From Drosophila miranda (taxonomy: Eukaryota > Arthropoda > Insecta > Diptera > Drosophilidae): 64,000 nucleotides of DNA. The notes under the pieces were generated by a model. The model was not told the origin of the DNA, did no database searches, and saw only the letters and a list, made by a program, of their open reading frames with translations. The stretch spans positions 3,038,001 through 3,102,000 of the forward strand of contig NC_046674.1 in the NCBI RefSeq assembly GCF_003369915.1, in the 5' to 3' direction. The translations under genes were made by a program, and so were the position numbers. Below, piece by piece: positions 1-11,897 of this stretch (within the stretch, counting starts at the first letter, position 1; each line of letters opens with the position of its first letter).

Positions 1-453
1 GGGTCCAGTAGCTGGTGCTCTTCCTCCATCACGCTGTCGCGCGTGGCCCGAGTCGGGCCGGGCTCGTCCACGCCAGAACTTGGCTCGGACGTGCAGGTCG
101 GCTCTGAGGGGAACATATCACCGAACTCCTCGGCAATCAGGCGACGAGCCAGCGGTACCGAGAAGTACTCATTGTAGTGCAGCTTGCGGCGACGCTCGAA
201 CTCAATGCGTCGCACCTTCTCCTCATCGGAGTCCTGCTCCTTGCCAAAGCAGGGCGTCGCCGACTGCGCCATCAGTTCGGCGGTGTCCAGCTTCTTTGGC
301 AAGTCATCCTCGAACACGAACGGGGTCTTCGGCTCGTCAATGATCATGTGTCCGTAGGTTTTGCCTTCCGGATGGAAGGTCGCCAGCACGTTTAGCTCGT
401 CGAACTTGGCCGTCTTCTGGCCTGCTAGCTTCCGCGGTGCCTCGTTGCTGCCG
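1..453 (-). pseudogene. I-2 (PP1 inhibitor-2) copy of U0, truncated by window edge
   Basis: N-terminal half of an inhibitor-2 coding copy; the 3' half lies left of the window. The native start codon and first eleven codons are missing: at about 453 the coding sequence joins cttgtgaaataaattg, the shared array deletion. It shares with the U3 copy an 18-bp in-frame deletion after the ELM codons and a Met-to-Lys change before EQDS. It also has one codon fewer in the acidic run (ctcctcatc where the others have ctcctcctcatc). The frame is open across the visible part. With no in-frame ATG before the one matching parent Met48, it is called a pseudogene, but it could encode an N-terminally shortened protein. 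Confidence 0.85.
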
Positions 454-721
454 CTTGTGAAATAAATTGTTATTGTGCTATCTGATATTCTGTATTGTTT
501 CGCTACGAGTGCTGCTTTACAACTGCTTGTTCTACTCGAATAGGCGACCTACTGGAAGGTGACAGGACAACAACGGCTTGCTGCCTTTCTTCCTTTTTTC
601 TTTCTTAAATTTCGAGTAATTTCTGGAATTTTGACTTTGTTTTCCAAACAAACTTCACAATTTCCACATATCTCAGCCTCGACTTACAGGTTTCTGCCTT
701 GGGAAGTGCTTTTCAGAGTTT

Positions 722-3700
722 TCCCTTAGAATCCCAACTCATCCCAGCGCAATACTGGACGACCTTTTCCACCAGATGAGCGAAAAGGGACAAGGGTCGA
801 TCAACATGACCACCAAGAAGATTATGTCGCCCATGAAGGAGCTGCAACTGGAGGTCAGGTCCTTGTTGAAGAAGAAAAGGCAGCTACGGGGGAATGCCAA
901 TGCCACTGGCACACCGCAGGACCCCCACCCAGACCCCACAAAACCCAGAGTGGCCAAGGGACTCAGACAACACCAGGACTCCGCAGGAACGGGCCAACAC
1001 CCCGGGACAAGGAGGACGGCGTGCACGGTAAGCACAAACTACCGACGCCAGCCGACAAGAGGCGACCAAGAAGCCGTCGAGCAGCGCGCGAAGCACTGAA
1101 CCCGCACAGAAGTGGAACGAGATCAGAGGACGACGAAGGGGGCGAAGAGGACGCAGTGCATGCGCGGACATCCTGGCAGCACCAACGCTCCAGGGCCTGA
1201 AGTGCCAGGACTAGGGCATAGGGAAGACTGCCTCGGGCGAACTTCTCCTCAGGATGCAACAACCGTCTGATCCTGCCTGGACTTGACCTCTGACCCAGGA
1301 GCCTTAGAAGGCAAACCAGGCAGTGCTATCTCCCCTAGCAGTCGTGAAGCCCATCCAGAAGACAGTGGCGGTCGAAGTGCTCGATGTAGACGAGCTCACG
1401 ACAGGCGATGAGATACTGGAGGCGATATCTGCAGCAATCGGCTGCGACTTGGGGCAAGTACCGAGCAGCACCGGGGATGCGAAGAGTGTATGGTGCCCCG
1501 CAGGTGGCCACACTGAACCTCCAGCCCGCCCTCGCCCAGAAGCTCCTGGGTTGTGTGCCGCATGCGACGACGTATTATGCCGATTACTACTACTGCTACA
1601 AGTGTATGGCCTAAGGACAGGAACAGGCTGTGGAGAGGCCCCTCTCCACATGCAGAACCAATGCAAAACCCCCCCAAGTGCCTTCAGTGCGTGGGCAACA
1701 ACGGAGACACTCGCTCAACAGCTCCCTTGGTCCTCAGCCGCAGCCGTCCAGAGAACAAGACGGCCCTTTCCCAGCTGATTGATGGGTAAGCTACTCCAGC
1801 TTAACCTCAACCACTGCCGTACCGCCCAGGACTTGCTGACACACACGGTTCTGAAGCAGCAGATCAACGTAGCGCTGCTCAGTGGGCCCTACAAGGGGAC
1901 AAATCTGTGGAAGCGATCACATAGAGCATCCAGGGTGGGCTATATGTATATTTGGTAGTCACATATTTGTATAGCTACTACATAGGGCCTCGCTTCACGC
2001 AGCACGAATATCAGGCGATCATCAGAGATCACAGATCCCCGGTTTCTTCGGGAGTACCACAGGGCAGCCACCTAGACCCCTTACCCTTCACACTGTTTAT
2101 CAATGACTTGCCTTCGGTATTAACATACTCTCGAGTACTTATGTATGCGGGTGATGCTAAGCTCTGTGTCTAGTATAAGGACATTTCATTACATTCCCGC
2201 TTGCAATCCGATCTCAACAACTTTCAGTCGTGGTGTTTTGCATACTTGTTACACCTCAATGCCTCAAAATGCAAAGCTATGACATTTCACCGTTCTAGCC
2301 CCTTGTTGGCTCCCTATACCCTATGTGGTGCTTCTCTTGGGACAATTACCCTGGTGGATGATCTTGGTGTTATGTTAGACGCCAAGCTAAAGTTTTCTGA
2401 GCACATTTCTACCATGGTAAATAAGGCCATGCGCGTGCTTGGGTTTATTAAGAGGTGGTCAAAGGAATTTGACGACCCCTTTATAACAAAGACTCACTAC
2501 ACGTCGCTAGTTCCTGTGTATGGTGCCCGCAGTAAAAAGTACACCAGGACCGTATAGAATCAGTACAGAAAAGCTTTTTACTCTTTGCTCTGCGGGGCCT
2601 TAACTGGGATGCGGGTGGGAGACTCCCATCTTACTCTAGTAGACTGCCATTAGTAAACGTCCCATCCTTAGTTGACCGTAGAAAAATGCTTGGGGTGACT
2701 TTTGTGCACAACTTGATCAGGGTTGACACAGACAGCCCTGTTGGGATCTGTTCCTATTAGACTCACTGGAAGTTTGATACCGTTTTTCCTTCCACTTTGT
2801 ATATCGAATTATTCCTTGCATGAACCGTTTAGGGTCTTATGCTCGGATTATAATTCCGTCTACCAAATTATATCCACCACTGATTCTCTTCCTCTTATTA
2901 AGTTACTAATCCTCACACACCTTTCTAGTAATTATTAATTGTAGTGGTATTTGTATTTGTATTTGCATTTGTATTTTTATTTGTACGGGTTCGGTTCGGC
3001 CCCTCGGTCGGTTGGCCGGGAGGAGGGCTGCGTTTTGCCTGGCATCCGCGCGTAAGAGCCTTCCGCTGGTGTCACTCGGGCCACTTGACGGTGCAGTAAT
3101 TGCATCGCCTCTTGTAAGATCAAGTCATTGCCTGTCAACGTCCCAGATAGTGCTAGACCAGAGGCCTACTTTCAAGGCACACCTCGAGTACGCATGCGCG
3201 AAGGCAGCCGGAGCAACGGCGGCCATTAGCAGGATGGTGGCCAACACAGGAGGTCGACGACCTTCATAGTCCTACATGGATCAGTCGTGTGAGCACCAGC
3301 AATGAGGCGCCGTCATACAGCAGAGACAGCTGAGGCGCATACAGACTCTGTGCCCTCAGGGTTGCATGCTGGTCGAACGGCTAAGCGGCAGAACGGCATG
3401 ACGGTTCACGATGGGACAAAGCCGAGAAGGGAAGATGGACGAAAAGAGACGAGCCCAGGAGTAAACGCAGACACCCTCACCGAACGGATGATAGCCGACG
3501 AGCAGACGTGGCACGTGGCTGCCAATATGGCAGCTAGCGTCATCAAGGAGCCGAGCCAAGGAGCGAAGCCGGGAAGACCCCACACTCCGCACCACGAAGT
3601 AATACCTTCCCCACAACATCCCGTTATTTACGTTCGACATGTAATAAGTAATGTCACATCTGCTCAACTACATAAGGGAGCGCCACTGCGCCGCCATGTA

Positions 3701-3723
3701 GATGACTACGACATGTCCATGTA
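722..3723 (+). mobile_element. Nested non-LTR retrotransposon remnants of U0
   Basis: A dead mosaic. From 776 an ORF1 remnant begins MSEKGQGS with a Lys/Glu/Leu-rich, coiled-coil-like stretch. It is followed out of frame by a segment containing VEVLDVDELTTGDEI (near 1370-1415) and a zinc-knuckle relic (CYKC near 1595, KCLQC near 1675-1690). An ORF2 start resembling R1/LOA endonucleases (LNLNHCRTAQDLL, near 1800-1840) follows. From 2041 a different, CR1/Jockey-like reverse transcriptase fragment begins (SSGVPQGSHLDPL) whose catalytic YADD box reads YAGD. R1/LOA-like sequence resumes at about 3144 (VLDQRPTFKAHLEYA) and is riddled with stops. Family assignment rests on motif resemblance only. 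Confidence 0.75.
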
Positions 3724-4270
3724 GCTGCACAGCGCCGCTCCAAGCATTTGTAAAATTTTGGAAGTGTTGCGGCCGCCCTTTTTCGGAATATTTTACCTGT
3801 AAAATGTATATGTAAAATTGTAAATGAATATCTTACATATTCGTCACTTGCCATACTTTTGGTGGGACAGAACTTTATAATTCAGAAAAACCATCCAAAT
3901 TATCCATAAAAGGCGTTTATTTAAGGGTGGATTCTGGGCGAAAGACAGATGGAATCATCTGTCATGTGTTGACAGGAAAGGTAAACACTTTTCTAGGAAA
4001 AAAATTAACTTAATGTTAATCCGCTTACGTTGAACATCGAAGGGTCGATGGATCGATGGATCGATGGATCGCCTACACATTCTGGAGAACGAAGAAGCTT
4101 ATAAAAATGTGGACAAGTTTAGATAAAATATTGAATGGCACACGCTTTTCGCATCTTCAAAAAATAAAACAAAACCTTGCCTCTGATTTTACAATCTGAT
4201 GATTAATTTCAGCAAGTAACATAATCATTTTAACAAATCAAGCGAAAGGCCAATCATCTTTGACATCTCT

Positions 4271-5048
4271 TTATAATGTGCCTGCTGATGGACTCTTCTT
4301 CGGTTTGCCTTTGGGACCAGCCACGTAAGAGGCATTTGGCACACGGACCTGCTTGCCGTCCGAAAACTCCTCGCCCATCGATGGAACGCTGCGCATATAG
4401 CCGAGCGAGGCAATGTGGAGAGCCTCGTCGGTCTCGGCGGTTGGCGGGCGGTTGGTCTGGGCCGTCAACTGCTGGTAGCACGGGTGGCTGGGATCAAGGA
4501 CCGGCTCTGGGTCGATCCTGTACCCGCCGTCATTGTACTCGGCGTGGGCCAAGGAGTGCGAGCTGGGTTGCTCTGGGTCCAGTAGCTGGTGCTCTTCCTC
4601 CATCACGCTGTCGCGCGTGGCCCGAGTCGGGCCGGTCTCGTCCACGCCAGAGCTTGGCTCGGTCGTGCAGGTCGGCTCTGAGGGGAACATATCACCGAAC
4701 TCCTCGGCAATCAGGCGACGGGCCAGCGGTACCGAGAAGTACTCCTTGTAGTGCAGCTTGCGTCGACGCTCGAACTCAATGCGCCGCAACTTCTCCTCCT
4801 CATCGGAGTCCTGCTCCATGCCAAAGCAGGGCGTCGCCGACTGCGAGGTTATGCGCAGTTTCTCCATCAGTTCGGCGGTGTCCAGCTTCTTTGGCAAGTC
4901 ATCCTCGAACACGAACGGGGTCTTCGGCTCGTCAATGATCATGTGTCCGTAGGTTTTGCCTTCCGGATGGAAGGTCGCCAGCACGTTTAGCTCGTCGAAC
5001 TTGGCCGTCTTCTGGCCTGCTAGCTTCCGCGGTGCCTCGTTGCTGCCG
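4271..5048 (-). pseudogene. I-2 copy of U1, start codon and GILK motif deleted
   Basis: Open inhibitor-2 frame ending in a TAA at 4271-4273. It keeps the KFDELNVLATFHPEG block, the IDEPKTP phosphosite block and the KLHYKE active-site helix. It lacks the first eleven codons, including KGILK, and the acidic run is 11 residues shorter than in the parent gene. There is no ATG in frame between the upstream TAG and the codon for parent Met48, so translation would need a GTG or that internal Met. The deduced protein is identical to the U2 copy (both have AEYNDGG and CTTEPSS), so U1 and U2 are sisters. Confidence 0.85.
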
Positions 5049-5316
5049 CTTGTGAAATAAATTGTTATTGTGCTATCTGATATTCTGTATTGTTTCGCTA
5101 CGAGTGCTGCTTTACAACTGCTTGTTCTACTCGAATAGGCGACCTACTGGAAGGTGACAGGACAACAACGGCTTGCTGCCTTTCTTCCTTTTTTCTTTCT
5201 TAAATTTCGAGTAATTTCTGGAATTTTGACTTTGTTTTCCAAACAAACTTCACAATTTCCACATATCTCAGCCTCGACTTACAGGTTTCTGCCTTGGGAA
5301 GTGCTTTTCAGAGTTT

Positions 5317-6343
5317 TCCCGTAGAATCCCAACGCATCCCAGCGCAATACTGGACGACCTATTCCACCAGATGAGCGAAAAGGGACAAGGGTCGATCAAC
5401 ATGACCACCAAGAAGATGATGTCGCCCATGAAGGAGCTGCAACTGGAGGTCAGGTCCTTGTTGAAGAAGAAAAGGCAGCTACGGGGGAATGCCAATGCCA
5501 CTGGCACACCGCAGGACCCCCACCCAGACCCCACAAAATCCAGAGTGGCCAAGGGACTCAGACAACACCAGGACTCCGCAGGAACGGGCCAACACCCCGG
5601 GACAAGGAGGACGGCGTGCACGGTAAGCACAAACTACCGACGCCAGCCGGCAAGAGGCGCCCAAGAAGCCGTCGAGCAGCGCGCGAAGCACTGAACCCGC
5701 ACAGAAGTGGAACGAGATCAGAGGACGACGAAGAGGGCGAAGAGGACGCAGTACATACGCGGACATCCTGGCAGCACCAACGCTCCAGGGCCTGAAGAGC
5801 CAGGACTAGGGCATAGGGAAGACTGCCTCGGGCGAACTTCTCCTCAGGATGCAACAACCGTCTGATCCTGCCTGGACTTGACCTCTGACCCAGGAGCCTT
5901 AGAAGGCAAACCAGGCAGTGCTATCTCCCCTAGCAGTCGTGAAGCCCATCCAGAAGACAGTGGCGGTCGAAGTGCTCGATGTAGACGAGCTCACGACAGG
6001 CGATGAGATACTGGAGGCGATATCTGCAGCAATCGGCTGCGACTTGGGGCAAGTACCGAGCAGCACCGGGGATGCGAAGAGTGTATGGTGCCCCGCAGGT
6101 GGCCACACTGAACCTCCAGCCCGCCCTCGCCCAGAAGCTCCTGGGTTGTGTGCCGCATGCGACGACGTATTATGCCGATTACTACTACTGCTACAAGTGT
6201 ATGGCCTAAGGACAGGAACAGGCTGTGGAGAGCCGTTATTTACGTTCGACATGTAATAAGTAATGTCACATCTGCTCAACTACATAAGGGAGCGCCACTG
6301 CGCCACTGCGCCGCCATGTAGATGACTACGACATGTCCATGTA
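5317..6343 (+). mobile_element. R1/LOA-like ORF1 remnant of U1 with truncated tail
   Basis: Only the ORF1 part of the mosaic (MSEKGQGS start at 5371; VDELTTGDEI segment near 5965-6010; CYKC relic near 6190) plus 110 bp of tail. The reading frame is broken in the same places as in other units, so the damage predates amplification. It contains no reverse transcriptase. Confidence 0.75.
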
Positions 6344-6890
6344 GCTGCACAGCGCCGCTCCAAGCATTTGCTACATTTTGGAAGTGTTGCGGCCGCCCTT
6401 TTTCGGAATATTTTACCTGTAAGATGTATATGTAAAATTGTAAATGAATATCTTACATATTCGTCACTTGCCATACTTTTGGTGGGACAGAACTTTATAA
6501 TTCAGAAAAAGCATCCAAATTATCCATAAAAGGCGTTTATTTAAGGGTGGATTCTGGGCGAAAGACAGATGGAATCATCTGTCATGTGTTGACAGGAAAG
6601 GTAAGCACTTTTCTAGGAAAAAAATTAACTTAATGTTAATCCGCTTACGTTGAACATCGATGGGTCGATGGATCGATGGATCGATGGATCGCCTACACAT
6701 TCTGGAGAACGAAGAAGCTTATAAAAATGTGGACAAGTTTAGATAAAATATTGAATGGCACACGCTTTTCGCATCTTCAAAAAATAAAACAAAACCTTGC
6801 CTCTGATTTTACAATCTGATGATTAATTTCAGCAAGTAACATAATCATTTTAACAAATCAAGCGAAAGGCCAATCATCTTTGACATCTCT

Positions 6891-7668
6891 TTATAATGTG
6901 CCTGCTGATGGACTCTTCTTCGGTTTGCCTTTGGGACCAGCCACGTAAGAGGCATTTGGCACACGGACCTGCTTGCCGTCCGAAAACTCCTCGCCCATCG
7001 ATGGAACGCTGCGCATATAGCCGAGCGAGGCAATGTGGAGAGCCTCGTCGGTCTCGGCGGTTGGCGGGCGGTTGGTCTGGGCCGTCAACTGCTGGTAGCA
7101 CGGGTGGCTGGGATCAAGGACCGGCTCTGGGTCGATCCTGTACCCGCCGTCATTGTACTCGGCGTGGGCCAAGGAGTGCGAGCTGGGTTGCTCTGGGTCC
7201 AGTAGCTGGTGCTCTTCCTCCATCACGCTGTCGCGCGTGGCCCGAGTCGGGCCGGTCTCGTCCACGCCAGAGCTTGGCTCGGTCGTGCAGGTCGGCTCTG
7301 AGGGGAACATATCACCGAACTCCTCGGCAATCAGGCGACGGGCCAGCGGTACCGAGAAGTACTCCTTGTAGTGCAGCTTGCGTCGACGCTCGAACTCAAT
7401 GCGCCGCAACTTCTCCTCCTCATCGGAGTCCTGCTCCATGCCAAAGCAGGGCGTCGCCGACTGCGAGGTTATGCGCAGTTTCTCCATCAGTTCGGCGGTG
7501 TCCAGCTTCTTTGGCAAGTCATCCTCGAACACGAACGGGGTCTTCGGCTCGTCAATGATCATGTGTCCGTAGGTTTTGCCTTCCGGATGGAAGGTCGCCA
7601 GCACGTTTAGCTCGTCGAACTTGGCCGTCTTCTGGCCTGCTAGCTTCCGCGGTGCCTCGTTGCTGCCG
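6891..7668 (-). pseudogene. I-2 copy of U2, start codon and GILK motif deleted
   Basis: Deduced protein identical to the U1 copy: same shared N-terminal deletion, same shortened acidic run, same private AEYNDGG and CTTEPSS changes. The frame is open to a normal TAA at 6891-6893. The HYKE motif, which in I-2 reaches the PP1 metal site, is intact. This fits a recent duplication of U1 and U2 or gene conversion between them. Confidence 0.85.
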
Positions 7669-7936
7669 CTTGTGAAATAAATTGTTATTGTGCTATCTGA
7701 TATTCTGTATTGTTTCGCTACGAGTGCTGCTTTACAACTGCTTGTTCTATTCGAATAGGCGACCTACTGGAAGGTGACAGGACAACAACGGCTTGCTGCC
7801 TTTCTTCCTTTTTTCTTTCTTAAATTTCGAGTAATTTCTGGAATTTTGACTTTGTTTTCCAAACAAACTTCACAATTTCCACATATATCAGCCTCGACTT
7901 ACAGGTTTCTGCCTTGGGAAGTGCTTTTCAGAGTTT

Positions 7937-10900
7937 TCCCTTAGAATCCCAACACATCCCAGCGCAATACTGGACGACCTATTGCACCAGATGAGCGAAA
8001 AGGGACAAGGGTCGATCAACATGACCACCAAGAAGATTATGTCGCCCATGAAGGAGCTGCAACTGGAGGTCAGGTCCTTGTTGAAGAAGAAAAGGCAGCT
8101 ACGGGGGAATGCCAATGCCCCTGGCACACCGCAGGACCCCCACCCAGACCCCACAAAACCCAGAGTGGCCAAGGGACTCAGACAACACCAGGACTCCGCA
8201 GGAACGGGCCAACACCCCGGGACAAGGAGCGTGCACGGTAAGCACAAACTACCGACGCCAGCCGACAAGAGGCGCCCAAGAAGCCGTCGAGCAGCGCGCG
8301 AAGCACTGAACCCGCACAGAAGTGGAACGAGATCAGAGGACGACGAAGAGGGCGAAGAGGACGCAGTACATACGCGGACATCCTGGCAGCACCAACGCTC
8401 CAGGGCCTGAAGAGCCAGGACTAGGGCATAGGGAAGACTGCCTCGGGCGAACTTCTCCTCAGGATGCAACAACCGTCTGATCCTGCCTGGACTTGACCTC
8501 TGACCCAGGAGCATTAGAAGGCAAACCAGGCAGTGCTATCTCCCCTAGCAGTCGTGAAGCCCATCCCGAAGACAGTGGCGGTCGAAGTGCTTGATGTAGA
8601 CGAGCTCACGACAGGCGATGAGATACTGGAGGCGATATCTGCAGCAATCGGCTGCGACTTGAGGCAAGTACCGAGCAGCACCGGGGATGCGAAGAGTGTA
8701 TGGTGCCCCGCAGGTGGCCACACTGAACCTCCAGCCCGCCCTCGCCCAGAAGCTCCTGGGTTGTGTGCCGCATGCGACGACGTATTATGCCGATTACTAC
8801 TACTGCTACAAGTGTATGGCCTAAGGACAGGAACAGGCTGTGGAGAGGCCCCTCTCCACATGCAGAACCAATGCAAAACCCCCCCAAGTGCCTTCAGTGC
8901 GTGGGCAACAACGGAGACACTCGCTCAACAGCTCCCTTGGTCCTCAGCCGCAGCCGTCCAGAGAACAAGACGGCCCTTTCCCAGCTGATTGATGGGTAAG
9001 CTACTCCAGCTTAACCTCAACCACTGCCGTACCGCCCAGGACTTGCTGACACACACGGTTCTGAAGCAGCAGATCAACGTAGCGCTGCTCAGTGGGCCCT
9101 ACAAGGGGACAAATCTGCGGAAGCGATCACATAGAGCATCCAGGGTGGGCTATATGTATATTTGGTAGTCACATATTTGTATAGCTACTACATAGGGCCT
9201 CGCTTCACGCAGCACGAATATCAGGCGATCATCAGAGATCACAGATCCCCGGTCATAACAGCGGGGGACTTCAACGCCTGGGCCACGACTTGGGCACGCC
9301 CCGTGGAACAGCGCTCCTGGACAAATTCACAAGCCTGAACGTCTGTCTCCTGAACACAGGAAGCACCCCGACGTACAGCAATGCGGGCCGGGAGTCATCA
9401 TAGACCTCACCTTTGAAAGCACGGTGACGGACATCTTCGCCATTAGGAATGCAACAAGGGGGCAACAAAGTGTCATTCAAGGCCAACCGGAAAGCCCTAA
9501 GAGACGCCATCAGAAGCAAACCCGCAAGGTCCTAAGCGACCACAGAAGCACCCCAGACGCGGCTCCTGCTACCGGAAGCGACAAATGCAACGTAGCGGTT
9601 GGAAGTATAACATCCTGGCTCGCAATGAATGGTCTGTCCTAGCCTTCACTACCAAGTCCGCCTTAAAATACCTACGGGTATTTGAAGAGTCCTCCCTCTC
9701 CTCACCAGTAAAGGTTTCTTCGGGAGTGCCACAGGGCAGCCACCTAGACCCCTTACTCTTCTTCGGTATTAACATACTCTCGAGTACTTATGTATGCGGG
9801 TGATGCTAAGCTCTGTGTCTAGTATAAGGACATTTCATTACATTCCCGCTTGCAATCCGATCTCAACAACTTTTAGTCGTGGTGTTTTGCATACTTGTTA
9901 CAAAGCTATGACATTTCACCGTTCTAGCCCCTTGTTGGCTCCCTATACCCTATGTGGTGTTTCTCTTGGGACAATTACCCTGGTGGATGATCTTGGTGTT
10001 ATGTTAGACGCCAAGCTAAAGTTTTCTGAGCACATTTCTACCATGGTAAATAAGGCCATGCGCGTGCTTGGGTTTATTAAGAGGTGGTCAAAGGAATTTG
10101 ACGACCCCTTTATAACAAAGACTCACTACACGTCGCTAGTTCCTGTGTATGGTGCCCGCAGTAAAAAGTACACCAGGACCGTATAGAATCAGTACAGAAA
10201 AGCTTTTTACTCTTTGCTCTGCGGGGCCTTAACTGGGATGCGGGTGGGAGACTCCCATCTTACTCTAGTAGACTGCCATTAGTAAACGTCCCATCCTTAG
10301 TTGACCGTAGAAAAATGCTTGGGGTGACTTTTGTGCACAACTTGATCAGGGTTGACACAGACAGCCCTGTTGGGATCAGTTCCTATTAGACTCACTGGAA
10401 GTTTGATACCGTTTTTCCTTCCACTTTGTATATCGAATTATTCCTTGCATGAACCGTTTAGGGTCTTATGCTCGGATTATAATTCCGTCTACCAAATTAT
10501 ATCCACCACTGATTCTCTTCCTCTTATTAAGTTACTAATCCTCACACACCTTTCTAGTAATTATTAATTGTAGTGGTATTTGTATTTGTATTTGCATTTG
10601 TATTTTTATTTGTACGGGTTCGGTTCGGCCCCTCGGTCGGTTGGCCGGGAGGAGGGCTGCGTTTTGCCTGGCATCCGCGCGTAAGAGCCTTCCGCTGGTG
10701 TCACTCGGGCCACTTGACGGTGCAGTAATTGCATCGCCTCTTGTAAGATCCAGTCATTGCCTGTCAACGTCCCAGATAGTGCTAGACCAGAGGCCTACTT
10801 TCAAGGCACACCTCGAGTACGCATGCGCGAAGGCAGCCGGAGCAACGGCGGCCATTAGCAGGATGGTGGCCAACACAGGAGGTCGACGACCTTCATAGTC

Positions 10901-11360
10901 CTACATGGATCAGTCGTGTGAGCACCAGCAATGAGGCGCCGTCATACAGCAGAGACAGCTGAGGCGCATACAGACGCTGTGCCCTCAGGGTTGCATGCTG
11001 GTCGAACGGCTAAGCGGCAGAACGGCATGACGGTTCACGATGGGACAAAGCCGAGAAGGGAAGATGGACGAAAAGAGACGAGCCCAGGAGTAAACGCAGA
11101 CACCCTCACCGAACGGATGATAGCCGACGAGCAGACGTGGCACGTGGCTGCCAATATGGCAGCAAGCGTCATCAAGGAGCCGAGCCAAGGAGCGAAGCCG
11201 GGAAGACCCCACACTCCGCACCACGAAGTAATACATTCCCCACAACATCCCGTTATTTACGTTCGACATGTAATAAGTAATGTCACATCTGCTCAACTAC
11301 ATAAGGGAGCGCCACTGCGCCACTGCGCCGCCATGTAGATGACTACGACATGTCCATGTA
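7937..11360 (+). mobile_element. Nested non-LTR retrotransposon remnants of U2
   Basis: R1/LOA-like ORF1 and endonuclease relics (LNLNHCRTAQ near 9008-9040; GDFNAWATTW near 9270), then a CR1/Jockey-like fragment. This fragment carries the type B deletion of about 27 bp that fuses ttactcttc to ttcggtatt (near 9760). The reverse transcriptase box is YAGD. R1/LOA-like tail from 10773. All frames are broken. Confidence 0.75.
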
Positions 11361-11897
11361 GCTGCACAGCGCCGCTAGAAGCATTTGCTACATTTTGGAA
11401 GTGTTGCGGCCGCCCTTTTTCGGAATATTTTACCTGTAAAATGTATATGTAAAATTGTAAATGAATATCTTACATATTCGTCACTTGCCATACTTTTGGT
11501 GGGACAGAACTTTATAATTCAGAAAAACCATCCAAATTATCCATAAAAGGCGTTTATTTAAGGGTGGATTCTGGGCGAAAGACAGATGGAATCATCTGTC
11601 ATGTGTTGACAGGAAAGGTAAACACTTTTCTAGGAAAAAAATTAACTTAATGTTAATCCGCTTACGTTGAACATCGATGGGTCGATGGATCGATGGATCG
11701 CCTACACATTCTGGAGAACGAAGAAGCTTATAAAAATGTGGACAAGTTTAGATAAAATATTGAATGGCACACGCTTTTCGCATCTTCAAAAAATAAAACA
11801 AAACCTTGCCTCTGATTTTACAATCTGATGATTAATTTCAGCAAGTAACAATCATTTTAACAAATCAAGCGAAAGGCCAATCATCTTTGACATCTCT

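Larger units (their letters stand above)
1..3723. repeat. Tandem unit U0 (left end cut by window edge, type A)
   Basis: First, partial unit of the tandem array. Layout: I-2 copy 1-453 (- strand), I-2 5' flank 454-721, R1/LOA-like 5' part about 722-2040, CR1/Jockey-like fragment about 2041-3143, R1/LOA-like tail about 3144-3723. The end is set at the shared gctgcacagcgcc anchor. The endonuclease region present in most other units is deleted here: the sequence jumps from cagatccccg straight to gtttcttcgg near 2040. It shares the type A markers with U3 and U6 (gaagggggcgaag near 1134, tgaagtgcc near 1199, and the full ttacccttcacactgtttat block). Confidence 0.9.
3724..6343. repeat. Tandem unit U1 (short, 2.62 kb)
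   Basis: I-2 3' flank 3724-4270, I-2 copy 4271-5048 (- strand), I-2 5' flank 5049-5316, R1/LOA-like 5' part about 5317-6233, then a direct jump to the last 110 bp of the R1/LOA-like tail (6234-6343). The endonuclease remnant and the whole CR1-like fragment are missing. The deletion junction is at tgtggagag/ccgttattta near 6233. It shares the variant tttcccgtagaatcc with U5. Confidence 0.9.
6344..11360. repeat. Tandem unit U2
   Basis: I-2 3' flank 6344-6890, I-2 copy 6891-7668 (- strand), I-2 5' flank 7669-7936, R1/LOA-like 5' part about 7937-9690, CR1-like fragment about 9691-10772, R1/LOA-like tail 10773-11360. The tail ends with the duplicated 10-mer gcgccactgc (about 11309-11330). A gap in the CR1-like part removes the acaaagctat-preceding stretch near 9900. 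Confidence 0.9.

Noticed and set aside
4276-4938. Long + strand frame (220 codons) over each I-2 copy, repeated in most units
   Set aside because: It lies antisense to the conserved I-2 frame and exists because I-2 codons are GC-rich in the third position; the protein is Arg/Ser/Pro-rich with no domain. The I-2 frame explains the conservation.
5268-5630. Minus-strand frames of 95-208 codons over the retrotransposon ORF1 in every unit
   Set aside because: Shadows of the Lys/Arg-rich ORF1 remnant; Cys/Leu/Ser-rich products with no recognisable motif and changing boundaries between units.
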